DNA of 64,000 nucleotides from UBA1181 sp045226255 (GCA_045226255.1 JBGVCG010000010.1:154203-218202); one strand, 5' to 3'. Positions 34,201 to 42,860 are shown, counted from the stretch's first letter. Notes: a model not told the origin generated them from the sequence alone. A program made the numbers and translations.

Positions 34201-34550
34201 GTATCCTTCACGATAGCGAAAACCTCAGGCAAAACCTCGTCCAACACCTGGCTGTATTTCTCGATGATCTGCTTCTCCAAATCATCTATCTTCGAATAAG
34301 TAATCTCACGTTGCTCAATTTCTTGACCCTCTACCTCAGCCCGCAATTCCGCCACTTTCTCAACCTCAGCAGACACATACTGCTTAATTTTCTCGCGAAT
34401 TGCTTGTGTACGCGCACGCAGCTCATCATTCGTCAAATTCACCAAAGAGGAATAAACCTCATTTATTTTATCCACATAAGGCCTAATTTCCCGCTCATCG
34501 CGCTGCGCCTTATTACCAAAAATTTTAGATAAAAGATCACCGAATCCCAT
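31263..34550 (-). CDS. secA: Preprotein translocase ATPase SecA
   Basis: Motor of the Sec export pathway. About 1095 residues from ATG 34550 (MGFGDLLSKIFGNKAQRDE); an in-frame ATG at 34580 is rejected since it overlaps the promoter box. Motifs: Walker A EMATGEGKTLVATLP, DEAD-like Walker B YAIVDEVDSVLIDDA, VGTTSVEISELLSKM, ATNMAGRGTDIKL and the C-terminal zinc-binding CPCGSGKKFKNCHGKDL for SecB/ribosome contact. The ~1100-residue length with insertions is usual for Bacteroidota. lgt follows directly. Confidence 0.97.
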   Translation of the reverse strand: MGFGDLLSKIFGNKAQRDEREIRPYVDKINEVYSSLVNLTNDELRARTQAIREKIKQYVSAEVEKVAELRAEVEGQEIEQREITYSKIDDLEKQIIEKYSQVLDEVLPEVFAIVKDTARRFSESESILVTATDMDRELAATKDFVEIDGDNAIYHNHWLAGGNEITWNMVHYDVQLFGGVVLHKGKIAEMATGEGKTLVATLPVFLNALTGCGVHVITVNDYLSKRDSEWMGPLYQFHGLSVDCIDKHRPNSPERRKAYAADITFGTNNEFGFDYLRDNMATNPVELVQRKHNYAIVDEVDSVLIDDARTPLIISGPVPKGDDQQFEQLCPRVEQLVAKQKVLATNYLTEAKRLLKSEDKKDQEEGALALFRSYKALPKNQPLIKFLSEQGNKTILLKTEEFYIAEQNKNMHIATDPLYFVIDEKNRTIDLTDKGIDALTGVSEDTQFFVMPDVGAELAELDRLGLSPEDYQAKKDEILSNYSIKTERVHTVNQLLKAYTLFDKDQEYVVIDGQVKIVDEQTGRIMEGRRYSDGLHQAIEAKEKVKVEAATQTFATITLQNYFRMYNKLAGMTGTAETEAGEFWNIYKLDVVIIPTNRPIARIDMEDRVYRTKREKYNAVIEEIVKLVESGRPVLVGTTSVEISELLSKMLTMRKIEHNVLNAKLHQKEAEIVAKAGQRSIVTIATNMAGRGTDIKLSDEVKAAGGLAIIGTERHESRRVDRQLRGRSGRQGDPGSSVFFVSLEDNLMRLFGSERISGVMDKLGFKEGEMIEHNMISKSIERAQKKVEENHFGIRKRLLEYDDVMNKQREVVYRRRRQTLMGERLGANTVDMIYGAARAIVNRSKPNFAYEYFLDETLRIFSIEAPLSEGEFRNMKTEDVVDSLFDAALESFKRKMDNIANVANPVIKRVYEEQGERFQNIIIPITDGKIMYNIPVNLKEAYETDGKAIIKAFERGVLLHNIDEHWKRHLREMDELRHSVQNASYEQKDPLLIYKLESYALYEQMQIDTNFSSVSVLMRAQIPVQQRAPENVREAAPEEMEDKSKYVENRSETPSRAPQQPRRIDPVRAEPRVGRNDPCPCGSGKKFKNCHGKDL

Positions 34551-34577
34551 AAAAAAATCATTTTGTATATCAAAGCA

Positions 34578-34585
34578 CAAAAATA
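34578..34585 (-). promoter_or_regulatory. -7 box (TATTTTTG) for secA
   Basis: Consensus box about 28 bases before ATG 34550. It fixes the shorter SecA start. Confidence 0.6.
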
Positions 34586-34640
34586 GAAAAAAAAGTGTCT
34601 ACAATCACCTTTTAATGATAAAGTTTTTAAACTTTTGTTG

Positions 34641-34648
34641 TACTTTTG
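34641..34648 (+). promoter_or_regulatory. -7 box (TACTTTTG) for the sugar transferase gene
   Basis: Consensus box 61 bases before the start at 34710, divergent from the secA promoter. Confidence 0.6.
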
Positions 34649-34709
34649 CGAATGGAATAGCAACGAAGAGTTCCACACAATTCATCGGTTTCACAATTTG
34701 TGAATAAAA

Positions 34710-36131
34710 ATGAAGAATAAGAAACTACAACAGCAGCACGCAAGTGCCATTCGAATTCTTGTAGCGATAGGCGATTTCTTCTTACTCAATCTCGCCTTTT
34801 TCGCTGTCATATACATATTCCGAACCCACTATTTCGGACTCCTCAATTATGCGGAACTGAAGTATCGCATCGTCTTGGTGAACATGTCGTACGCCATCAG
34901 CCTCTTCAGTACGGGTATCATCCTGGACCGACGCATCGTCTACTCGGAGAACATCGTCGCCCTCGTATTCCGGACGACCATCATCTTCGCGGGTATTCTG
35001 TTCGCCGCGTCCAGTATCCTCAACAATAGTTTCATCTTCACCAACTGGTATTGGATACTCTATGTCGTGGCTGTCTTCATCTGCATATCCTCCTGGAGAA
35101 TCCTATCCCGCTCCATCCTGAAAAGCTATAGATTCCATGGCGGAAACCATAGGCAACTCATCATCCTCGGTGCGGGAAGCGTCGCTCAAAAGGTATACAA
35201 CGCCACCGTGACCAACCTGGAATATGGATACCGATTCATAGGATTCTTCGACGATAGGGCAAAAGAGGATTACAAGGTGGACCCAAGCCTCGTGAAGGGT
35301 TCCTTGGCTGACGTGGAGAAATTCGCTGAGGAATATGGCGCGGACGAAATCATTTGCGCCCTGCCCGCCGGAGATGACCGTAAGGCTCTGCCTATCCTTC
35401 GGTTCGCCGAAAACAACCTGATACGTTTTTACATCGTGCCGGACTTCATGCGGTTTATCCGCAAGTCGGTGTCTTTGACCACCTTGGCCGATTCAATTCC
35501 TATCATCTCCCTCAGGGAAGAACCGCTGAAGGGCGGTATGAACCGTATCATCAAACGGACATTCGACATCTTGGTCTCCCTGACCTTCACTGTCTTCATC
35601 TTCCCGATATTGTTCATCGTCTTGGGCACTATCATCAAATCGACCTCCAAAGGACCTATCTTCTTCCTGCAAAAGAGAACTGGTAAGGAGGGCAAGGAGT
35701 TCACCTGCATCAAGTTCAGGACGATGACGGTCAATAAGGATGCTGACGAGAAACAGGCTACAAAAGGGGATGCGCGCGTGACCAAAATAGGCGCTTTCAT
35801 GCGAAAAACGAATCTGGACGAGACCCCGCAATTCCTCAACGTGTTGCTCGGTGACATGTCTGTCGTAGGCCCTCGTCCGCATATGCTGAAGCATACGGAA
35901 ATATATTCCCACCTGATCGACAAATATATGGTCCGCCACTTCGCGAAACCTGGCATCACGGGTTGGGCCCAAGTGACAGGCTTCAGAGGCGAAACCAAAG
36001 ACCTCTCCGAAATGGAAGGACGTATCAAACAGGACGTGTGGTACATCGAGAACTGGACATTCTGGCTGGACCTCAAAATCATATTCAAAACAGTGGCCAA
36101 TATGATCAAGGGAGAAGAAAAAGCCTACTAA
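34710..36131 (+). CDS. Undecaprenyl-phosphate sugar phosphotransferase (WbaP/CpsE type)
   Basis: Initiates capsule or exopolysaccharide synthesis by placing a hexose 1-phosphate on undecaprenyl phosphate. The 473 residues have four N-terminal transmembrane helices (FFLLNLAFFAVIYIF and others), a Rossmann-like CoA-binding domain (LIILGAGSVAQKVYN), a re-entrant hydrophobic segment (FTVFIFPILFIVLGTII) and the C-terminal catalytic domain with KGPIFFLQKRTGKEGKEFTC, KFRTM, DETPQFLNVLLGDMSVVGPR and KPGITGWAQVTGFRGET. No capsule genes follow in this window, so the gene is solitary here. A terminator lies 42 bases downstream. Confidence 0.9.
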   Translation: MKNKKLQQQHASAIRILVAIGDFFLLNLAFFAVIYIFRTHYFGLLNYAELKYRIVLVNMSYAISLFSTGIILDRRIVYSENIVALVFRTTIIFAGILFAASSILNNSFIFTNWYWILYVVAVFICISSWRILSRSILKSYRFHGGNHRQLIILGAGSVAQKVYNATVTNLEYGYRFIGFFDDRAKEDYKVDPSLVKGSLADVEKFAEEYGADEIICALPAGDDRKALPILRFAENNLIRFYIVPDFMRFIRKSVSLTTLADSIPIISLREEPLKGGMNRIIKRTFDILVSLTFTVFIFPILFIVLGTIIKSTSKGPIFFLQKRTGKEGKEFTCIKFRTMTVNKDADEKQATKGDARVTKIGAFMRKTNLDETPQFLNVLLGDMSVVGPRPHMLKHTEIYSHLIDKYMVRHFAKPGITGWAQVTGFRGETKDLSEMEGRIKQDVWYIENWTFWLDLKIIFKTVANMIKGEEKAY

Positions 36132-36173
36132 TCCCGCTCTTTCTCTACGATAAATATCGATTCATAAGCATAG

Positions 36174-36202
36174 GGTTCTCTTCTCGGAGAACCTTTTTTT
36201 TT
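36174..36202 (+). terminator. Terminator of the sugar transferase gene
   Basis: GGTTCTC - 6-base loop - GAGAACC followed by eight T. Confidence 0.9.
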
Positions 36203-36235
36203 CTACGTGCGAAACCCATGGATTGCTCAGATGGC

Positions 36236-36270
36236 ACAAAAAAAGGTCCGCGGATCACTCCGGGGACCTT
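36236..36270 (-). terminator. Terminator of the class II RNR gene
   Basis: Minus strand AAGGTCC (C) CGG-loop-CCG (C) GGACCTT followed by TTTTTG, about 70 bases after the stop. Confidence 0.85.
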
Positions 36271-36340
36271 CCACTGCAAATCAAAAAAACATATTAATTA
36301 TGAAACAAAGTATTTTATAAAAAACAAACTATTCAACAAA

Positions 36341-38887
36341 TCAGCCTCCACACTTCGAGTAACCGCAATTGGTGCAGACAAGGCAACCTTCCTGATAACG
36401 GATTGCCTTCTGTCCGCATTTCTCGCAGACCACTTCCTTGGCTTCCGCCCCATTCGGAATATATTTCTTCAGCGCACGCTCCACACCATTCTTCCAGTTG
36501 TTGATGGTCTCGCTGTTCAGTTGCAATCCACCCACCAGTTTGATTACCTGGTCGATAGGCATTCCATAACGCAACACGCCCGAAATCAGTTTGGCGTAGT
36601 TCCAATACTCTGGATTGAACTTGTAGGAAAGCCCCTCAATGGTGGTCTTGTACCCACGACGGTTCGAGTACTGGAAATCATAGCGGCTCATACCCGTGTC
36701 CTCGTCGATATTGCGGATGATCTTACCTGAATTGACCGTCTTAGGGATCAACAAGCCATCCTCATCATCCGCCAAACCTGTGAATATCTCGTACGGACGA
36801 CCTTCGATCAAACCGACGAATGCAATCCATTTCTCTTTATTGTTCTGAAAACGGACCACATCCGCCTCCAACTCCCTTGGACGCGCCTCACCCGCCTTCA
36901 GGAAAGCGTTCTGTGCGCCGCCTTGCTTTTCCGCATCCTTCTTTTTAGAGGAGGAAGCGGAAGAGCGGGACCCTTCTCGATAGACCATCACGCCCTTGCA
37001 TCCAGACCGCCAGGCCTCTTCGTAGAGCGTGGAGAATAGCGCCTCATTCGCTGTCTCCGGCACATTGATCGTCACACTGACCGCATGATCCACCCATCGC
37101 TGGATGCGACTCTGCATACGCACTTTGTCCGACCAATCCACCTCTTGCATAGTCGCCTTGTGATAAGGAGACTCGGCCACCATTTTATCTATCTCCGCCT
37201 GCGTATATTGTTTCTTCGTATCGTAACCATTCACCGTCATCCACACCAGGAACTTAGGATGGAAGACCGTAAACTCCTCAAAGGCTTCACCCATTTCATC
37301 CACATAATTCACTTGCGCTTCCGAATCATTCGGATCCACCTTGCGTCTCCGCTTGTATACGGGCAAGAAGACAGGTTCCACACCCGATGAAGTCTGCGTC
37401 AACAAATTTGTGGTACCCATTGGGGCAACCGTCAGACAAGCGATATTGCGCCTGCCATACTTCGTCATATCCGCATAGAGGGTGGCGTCCGTATCCTTCA
37501 GTCTGGCGATAAACGGATTATTAGCCTCCAACTCTGCATTGTACAGCTCAAACGCCCCACGTTCCTTCGCCAGCGCAACGGATGAGCGGTAAGCCTCCAC
37601 CGCCAATGTCTTATGCACCTGCTCCGAGAAATAGATGGCTTCCGGCGTTCCATAAGTGAGCCCCATGGCCGCCAACATATCCGCCTCCGCAGTGATTCCA
37701 ACACCCGTACGCCTACCCATGGCAGTCTTCCGTTGGATCTTTTTCCAAAGCTCCAATTCCGTACGTTTCATCTCCTCAGGGACAGGTGTATTCTCTATCT
37801 CAGTAATAATATCCGCTATCTTCTCCAATTCCAGGTCAACAACGTCATCCACGATGCGTTGCGCCTTGCGCACATGCTCCTTAAACAGTTCATAATCGAA
37901 CTGGGCATCCCGCTGGAAAGGGTTCTTCACATAGGAATACAAGTTGACCGCCAACAATCGGCAGCCGTCATATGAACTCAACGGGACCTCTCCGCACGGA
38001 TTCGTGGAAACCGTTTTGAAACCAGAGGAAGCATAACAATCCGCTACGGACTCACGCCCCACCGTGTCCCAGAAAAGAATCCCTGGCTCCGCCGACTCCC
38101 ATGCGTTGTGAACGATTTTATTCCACAACTCCTTGGCTGGCACCTCTTTCCGAACCAACGGATTCTCCGCATCAATCGGATACCGTTGCTCATAGAAACC
38201 GCCTCCGATAGCCGCCCGCATGAAAGCGTCATCCACCTTCACGAAAAGATTCGCGGACGCGCCCTTCCCTTCCGCAGATTTCGCCTCCACAAAGGATTCA
38301 ACATCCGGATGCTTGACGGAAACGCTAAGGATCAGAGAGCCAGGTCGCATATTGCGGGACACTTCCCGCGCGGAATTGGAATACCGCTCCATGGAAGGAA
38401 CCAAACCTGTCGGAACTGACAATGTCTCATTTTTGAAAGAACTCTTCGGGCGTATGTGGGACAGGTCTAATCCTACCCCGCCCTTGCGCTTCATCAGCTG
38501 GACCAGTTCCTCATCCAACTTCATGACCACACCATACGAATCAAGGGATTCCTCTTCGCCAATCACGAAGCTATTAGAAAGAGAAGCCGCCCAATGCTTG
38601 TTTCCGATGCCTGACATCGAACTTCCCTGAAGCAAGATATATTTGAAATGGCGCAACAAATCGAACAACTCCTGAGACCCCATCGGATTCGGATACTTAG
38701 CCTCAACACGTGCCAACTCATCCGACAGTCGATGATGCATGTCATCAGGATTCTTCTCACAGATATTCCCCATTGGGTCCTTCATCGCATACTTGTCCAC
38801 CCATACACGCGCCGCAGACTCGTCGCCCTCGAAATATGCCAAAGACGATTGGTATGCCTCTTCGTATGAATAAACTATAGTATCCAT
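36341..38887 (-). CDS. nrdJ: Adenosylcobalamin-dependent (class II) ribonucleotide reductase
   Basis: Makes deoxyribonucleotides using B12 rather than oxygen, fitting an anaerobe. The 848 residues have the radical-carrying Cys298 and partner Glu300 in STNPCGEVPLSSYDGC, where Cys309 is one redox Cys. LLTQTSSGVEPVFLPVYKRR is typical of class II. A C-terminal CEKCGQ...CTNCGYSKCGG zinc-ribbon or shuttle-Cys tail ends the protein. At the position where I expect the N-terminal redox Cys (family form LSNCFV) the sequence reads LSNSFVIG, with Ser106; the DNA codon is AGC. I see no cobalamin riboswitch upstream. A promoter and a structured AT-rich region lie before it. Confidence 0.9.
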   Translation of the reverse strand: MDTIVYSYEEAYQSSLAYFEGDESAARVWVDKYAMKDPMGNICEKNPDDMHHRLSDELARVEAKYPNPMGSQELFDLLRHFKYILLQGSSMSGIGNKHWAASLSNSFVIGEEESLDSYGVVMKLDEELVQLMKRKGGVGLDLSHIRPKSSFKNETLSVPTGLVPSMERYSNSAREVSRNMRPGSLILSVSVKHPDVESFVEAKSAEGKGASANLFVKVDDAFMRAAIGGGFYEQRYPIDAENPLVRKEVPAKELWNKIVHNAWESAEPGILFWDTVGRESVADCYASSGFKTVSTNPCGEVPLSSYDGCRLLAVNLYSYVKNPFQRDAQFDYELFKEHVRKAQRIVDDVVDLELEKIADIITEIENTPVPEEMKRTELELWKKIQRKTAMGRRTGVGITAEADMLAAMGLTYGTPEAIYFSEQVHKTLAVEAYRSSVALAKERGAFELYNAELEANNPFIARLKDTDATLYADMTKYGRRNIACLTVAPMGTTNLLTQTSSGVEPVFLPVYKRRRKVDPNDSEAQVNYVDEMGEAFEEFTVFHPKFLVWMTVNGYDTKKQYTQAEIDKMVAESPYHKATMQEVDWSDKVRMQSRIQRWVDHAVSVTINVPETANEALFSTLYEEAWRSGCKGVMVYREGSRSSASSSKKKDAEKQGGAQNAFLKAGEARPRELEADVVRFQNNKEKWIAFVGLIEGRPYEIFTGLADDEDGLLIPKTVNSGKIIRNIDEDTGMSRYDFQYSNRRGYKTTIEGLSYKFNPEYWNYAKLISGVLRYGMPIDQVIKLVGGLQLNSETINNWKNGVERALKKYIPNGAEAKEVVCEKCGQKAIRYQEGCLVCTNCGYSKCGG

Positions 38888-39017
38888 TCCCTCATGAAAG
38901 ATTATCCAACAGCGTTTATGATTTGTTCACCCCACATTCAATTTCAACCATCATAGTCAATTAATCCACAAACGTCATGCAATATTAATGTACTTTATGG
39001 AATTCGCAAAGAAGATG

Positions 39018-39045
39018 CAAATTTAGTTATCAACAAACAGGCAAA
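39018..39045 (-). promoter_or_regulatory. Promoter of nrdJ
   Basis: On the minus strand TTTG (39045-39042), a 16-base spacer and TAAATTTG (39025-39018), giving a leader of about 125 bases before the RNR start. Confidence 0.6.
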
Positions 39046-39088
39046 GTTTCCCGTTTTTAAATTCTAAATATCTATATTTCAAATAAAT

Positions 39089-39173
39089 AAAGTTTTCAAC
39101 AATTTGAAAAGTTGTCCGTTTTGGAAAACTTTCCCCACAAAAAAGTCCATCAAAATTCTCCATCACGGACAAC
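39089..39173. other. Nested inverted repeats upstream of nrdJ
   Basis: Three perfect inverted repeats are interleaved: GTTGTCCGT (39111-39119) with ACGGACAAC (39165-39173), AAAGTTTTC (39089-39097) with GAAAACTTT (39124-39132), and TTTTCAA (39093-39099) with TTGAAAA (39104-39110). The region lies between the acyltransferase stop and the nrdJ promoter and contains no gene. It could be a regulatory site, a structured RNA or a 3' structure. Confidence 0.5.
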
Positions 39174-39263
39174 ATTACCCGACCAAACGCCCCTAAAATT
39201 TTCATGTCAGAGGCAATGAAAAGTGAAGCCTCATTGCGGAATCGAACAAAAAATAAAGAAAAA

Positions 39264-40277
39264 TCAACGGGACAATACCTTCTTTTCCAAAAGATGCCAT
39301 GAAAGAAAAGCTACCAACAAAACAAGGAGAAGAGTCGTCGCAAACATTCGCAGGTTCACTTCCCAGCCCATACAAATCGTAAGATTGATAATAGGGGCAT
39401 GGAAGATGTATATACCATAGGAGAGGTCCCCTATTCTACCGAATTTGTTTAGGAAAGGCAATGTGAATGCGGCGAAATAGACGAGGGCACCTATCGCAAA
39501 GGGACGGAAACAATCAACCGCATAGCCATTCAAGGCGGACAACACGAAAGCGGGAAGCAATAGATACCACTTAATCCTGCCCATCTCTTCCCTATAGAGG
39601 AAGAGCGAGACACCCACCATATAATAGGCGACGAGAGAAACCCACTTTCCCACCAAATCATAGGCTGCGACACCTGTCTCATCTGCCGTGTGGGAGAAAA
39701 AGACGGCGGTCAAGGAGCACAATACGGCGATGGCAACAGACAACCACCTATGCTTCTCCAGGAAGAAAGAGGAGAGAACCGGCACCGCCAAATAGAGCAA
39801 CAACTCCACCTTGATCGTCCACAGGGAAGGGTTCACCGCCTCCCCGTCCAACACGCCAGGCAATGAGGGGTGAAGGAAATTCATCGTCGAAAGATTAGCC
39901 GCCAAGTACTTCCAAAAATCCGGGGAGCTGTAATACTCCCGCACGCTCAATGAGCTAAATGCGGAGAAAAGGATGGACGAAAGAAGCACGATCAGAAGAT
40001 AGGCGGGGAAAATGCGCCTCGCCCTTTTCTCAAAATAACGTTTCAGGGTATGGCTTCGACAATAGCTCCGATAGATCAGGAGTCCACTGATCACGAAGAA
40101 AGCGCCCACCGACCGCGGGGTGGGGATCGGGTAATTCAACAGGGAAGAGCCATGCAGCACATCATAATGGGAGAAGAAAACGGAGAGCGCCAAGAAAAAG
40201 CGGAGGAAGTCGAAACAATTGTCCGTCTCTATATCTTTGGTTATTTGCGGCTTACGAATCTCCATACCCATATTCAT
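39264..40277 (-). CDS. Acyltransferase family 3 (OafA-like) membrane protein
   Basis: About 337 residues with ten or so transmembrane helices. The family start is plain: NCFDFLRFFLALSVFFSHYD (the conserved RxxA-like region and His), then VGAFFVISGLLIYRSY and FEKRARRIFPAYLLIVLL. Late segments GDLSYGIYIFHAPIINL are also typical. Such enzymes O-acylate cell-surface sugars or peptidoglycan; the substrate is unknown. The start lies among three Met codons (40277, 40271, 40265); the upstream frame to 40334 is rejected because the promoter -7 box is at 40292-40299. It is a single-gene unit. Confidence 0.85.
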   Translation of the reverse strand: MNMGMEIRKPQITKDIETDNCFDFLRFFLALSVFFSHYDVLHGSSLLNYPIPTPRSVGAFFVISGLLIYRSYCRSHTLKRYFEKRARRIFPAYLLIVLLSSILFSAFSSLSVREYYSSPDFWKYLAANLSTMNFLHPSLPGVLDGEAVNPSLWTIKVELLLYLAVPVLSSFFLEKHRWLSVAIAVLCSLTAVFFSHTADETGVAAYDLVGKWVSLVAYYMVGVSLFLYREEMGRIKWYLLLPAFVLSALNGYAVDCFRPFAIGALVYFAAFTLPFLNKFGRIGDLSYGIYIFHAPIINLTICMGWEVNLRMFATTLLLVLLVAFLSWHLLEKKVLSR

Positions 40278-40291
40278 TGAATTCTCTCGTA

Positions 40292-40299
40292 CAAAGATA
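40292..40299 (-). promoter_or_regulatory. -7 box (TATCTTTG) for the acyltransferase
   Basis: Consensus box; places the transcript start near 40285 and therefore the start codon at 40277 or just after. Confidence 0.55.
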
Positions 40300-40359
40300 G
40301 CTTTTTTTGAGGATTTCGGGAGAAATAATCCCAAGAAACAGGATGGTCTAAGGGAAGCT

Positions 40360-41073
40360 TCACTTGTGCATATTTGCGGAATCCGCCAACCTGCGTTTCA
40401 ACTTCTCCCACCACCTACAGACAACCGGTTTATCCACGTTTTCTTCCGACTCAGGGCGTTGTGATTCCCTTTTATGTGTTTCCCAATTATAGGCATAAAA
40501 TTCATCTATCATTCTAAGGACACCAGCTTTACTTTCCCTGTTTACAATAACCGAAGGGCTTTCCTTCGTGTTTAAAAACTCCTCATCCACATATAGAATA
40601 AAAAGGAACGAAATCGCAGGGTATTTATCGTGGATATCCAAAGCATAATCGAGCATAGACATCACAGACTCCGGTGCCAATCCCCCAAAATTCACTTCTA
40701 AAAACCGATCACCCTTGAGCCTTCTGTACAGAACATATATCATTCGTCTTGCCCCAGATTCTATACAATCCAAATCCTTTTTCTTGATTCTTTTCTCCTC
40801 CACACAGGAATATCCTTCCATCACTTTATAATGGCTGATTTCATCAAGATGTTCATTGATCAGGTCTAGATCATGACGCAGTCCCTTTTCCAGCAAACCA
40901 CATTCTATCCAATGAGGGGCAGAATATATTTCGAACTTATCTTTACTCATCTCCACATATCTCACCTGCTTGCCCTGCGGATGAGGGGCGAAGTGCATTA
41001 AAACATCCCCTTCCCTCACTTCCGGCAATGAAGAGGAGAACTCGCTTCGTGGCTTTAATATTATTTCATCCAT
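40360..41073 (-). CDS. Hypothetical protein, 237 residues
   Basis: A cytoplasmic-looking, charged protein with no signal peptide or membrane segment and no family I recognise. It begins MDEIILKPRSEFSSSLPEVR, has a conserved-looking core (LEVNFGGLAPESVMSMLDYA, ISFLFILYVDEEFLN) and a basic C-terminus (RWWEKLKRRLADSANMHK). A consensus -7 box at 41129-41136 supports expression. It sits between the acyltransferase and dnaB with no evident functional link. Confidence 0.6.
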   Translation of the reverse strand: MDEIILKPRSEFSSSLPEVREGDVLMHFAPHPQGKQVRYVEMSKDKFEIYSAPHWIECGLLEKGLRHDLDLINEHLDEISHYKVMEGYSCVEEKRIKKKDLDCIESGARRMIYVLYRRLKGDRFLEVNFGGLAPESVMSMLDYALDIHDKYPAISFLFILYVDEEFLNTKESPSVIVNRESKAGVLRMIDEFYAYNWETHKRESQRPESEENVDKPVVCRWWEKLKRRLADSANMHK

Positions 41074-41128
41074 AACAATCTATTATTTGAGACGCACTCG
41101 GTTTCCTATCGCCTTTCTGAAACGTCAA

Positions 41129-41136
41129 CAAAGATA
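41129..41136 (-). promoter_or_regulatory. -7 box (TATCTTTG) for the hypothetical gene
   Basis: Consensus TAnnTTTG about 55 bases before the start at 41073. Confidence 0.55.
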
Positions 41137-41263
41137 ATCGTTTTCCACCTCAACAAACGAATCATTTTTTTGACTTAACGCACATAGTTATTTGTTAATA
41201 TCGTGTAGATAACTTGGAGAAAACAATAGGTTGGAACCGGAAGGGACTACACCCGAAAAATCG

Positions 41264-41271
41264 TACATTTG
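41264..41271 (+). promoter_or_regulatory. -7 box (TACATTTG) for dnaB
   Basis: Consensus TAnnTTTG 21 bases before the dnaB start codon. Confidence 0.55.
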
Positions 41272-41292
41272 CGAACCTAAAATGAATATGAG

Positions 41293-42849
41293 ATGGCAGA
41301 AGCAGCAGAGAACACAAAAAGACGTTACAATAAGCCGAACGAAGGCACGATGAAGATGCCTTCCGAGTATGCGAAACTCCCCCCACAGGCCATAGAACTG
41401 GAGGAGGCCATATTGGGAGCCCTTATGATAGAGAAGGACGCGTTCAGCGTGGTTTGCGACGTGCTGAAGGAGAATTGCTTCTACAAGGAGGCGAACAAAA
41501 CCATCTTCAAAGCCATCAACACTTTGGCGCAGCTCCAACTGCCTATCGATATGCTCACGGTCTGCGAGCAACTGAAGAAGGAAAAGAAGCTCAAGGAGGT
41601 CGGCGGAGAATACTACATCGCGCAACTGACCTCGAAGGTCAACTCTTCCGTCCACATCGAATACCACGCACGTATCCTTGCGCAAAAAGCCTTGGCCAGA
41701 GAACTGATCTCCTTCGCTACGGAGATCGAGAAGGATGCCTACAACGAGAACTCCGACGTGGATGATTTGGTGCAACGGGCGGAAGGTATGCTGTTCGAAA
41801 TCGCCACGGGAAGCGCCAAGCGTGACTTCACGGAGATCCAGCCGGTCATCAAGGAGGCGATCAAACGTGTGGAGGATGCCTCCAAACGCTCGGACGGTAT
41901 GAGCGGTATCCCAAGCGGATTCACCGAACTGGACAAGATGACCTCCGGCTGGCAACGCTCCGACCTCGTCATCATAGCGGCCCGTCCTGCCATGGGTAAG
42001 ACGGCCTTCGTGCTCTCCATGGCAAGGAACATGGCGGAAGCGGGAAACCCTATCGCGGTGTTCTCCCTAGAAATGGCGAACGTGCAGTTGGTCAACCGTC
42101 TGCTCGTGAACGTCTGCGAAATACCCGGAGAGAAGATCAAGAACGGCAAACTAAGCTCGGAGGATTGGAACAACCTGATGCAACGCTCCAGAAAGCTGGA
42201 GGAGATGCCTATCTACCTCGACGACTCCGCCGGACTATCCGTCATGGAGCTGAACACGAAGGCGCGCCGCCTCGTCAAGGAGCATGACGTAAAATGCATC
42301 ATCATCGACTACCTCCAGCTGATGAACGCCAGCGGCATGAAGTTCGGTAGCCGCGAGCAGGAGGTGAGCATGATTTCCAGATCGCTGAAGCAACTGGCCA
42401 AGGAGCTGGACATCCCTATCATCGCCCTCTCCCAGTTGAACCGTTCCGTGGAAAAGAAAGAGGGCGGCGACAAACGTCCGCAACTCTCCGACCTGCGTGA
42501 GTCCGGTGCCATCGAGCAGGACGCCGACATGGTGCTCTTCATCCACCGACCTGAATATTATAAAATCACACAGGACGAAACGGGTGCTTCACTGAAGGGT
42601 ATCGCGGAAATCATCATAGCCAAGCACCGTAACGGTGCCACGGGCGACGTACGTCTGCGATTCAGAAACGAATTGGCGAGATTCCAGAACCTGGAGGAGG
42701 GATTCGAAGCCTATGCGGCGGAAAGTTTTGAGAACGCTCCAAGACATACGCTTCAATCAAGGATCAACTCAGACGGGCCATCCGCCCCTGTCGAATCATC
42801 CAACCCATTCGGAGCCATGCCTCCTCTCAGCGGGGATGCTCCTTTCTAA
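41293..42849 (+). CDS. dnaB: Replicative DNA helicase DnaB
   Basis: Hexameric helicase that unwinds DNA ahead of the fork. The 518 residues show the N-terminal domain (PPQAIELEEAILGALMIEKD), then the RecA-like motor: Walker A IIAARPAMGKTAFVLSMARN, IAVFSLEMANVQLVNRLL, Walker B CIIIDYLQLMNAS, ALSQLNRSVEKKEGG and SGAIEQDADMVLFIHRPEYY. There is no intein. It is a single-gene unit converging on the GH43 gene with 11 bases between the stops. Confidence 0.97.
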   Translation: MAEAAENTKRRYNKPNEGTMKMPSEYAKLPPQAIELEEAILGALMIEKDAFSVVCDVLKENCFYKEANKTIFKAINTLAQLQLPIDMLTVCEQLKKEKKLKEVGGEYYIAQLTSKVNSSVHIEYHARILAQKALARELISFATEIEKDAYNENSDVDDLVQRAEGMLFEIATGSAKRDFTEIQPVIKEAIKRVEDASKRSDGMSGIPSGFTELDKMTSGWQRSDLVIIAARPAMGKTAFVLSMARNMAEAGNPIAVFSLEMANVQLVNRLLVNVCEIPGEKIKNGKLSSEDWNNLMQRSRKLEEMPIYLDDSAGLSVMELNTKARRLVKEHDVKCIIIDYLQLMNASGMKFGSREQEVSMISRSLKQLAKELDIPIIALSQLNRSVEKKEGGDKRPQLSDLRESGAIEQDADMVLFIHRPEYYKITQDETGASLKGIAEIIIAKHRNGATGDVRLRFRNELARFQNLEEGFEAYAAESFENAPRHTLQSRINSDGPSAPVESSNPFGAMPPLSGDAPF

Positions 42850-42860
42850 GAACCGATGGC

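Noticed and set aside
38888..39020. Cobalamin riboswitch ahead of the B12-dependent RNR
   Set aside because: The leader is only about 125 AT-rich bases and I could not find the conserved B12-box elements.
38900..39150. Replication origin with DnaA boxes
   Set aside because: Several near matches (TTATCAACA, TAATCCACA, TTCCCCACA) in AT-rich sequence, but no exact TTATCCACA box and no origin-type neighbours such as dnaA or dnaN.
41188..41955. 255-residue minus-strand frame opposite dnaB
   Set aside because: Antisense shadow; dnaB motifs are complete and have a promoter.
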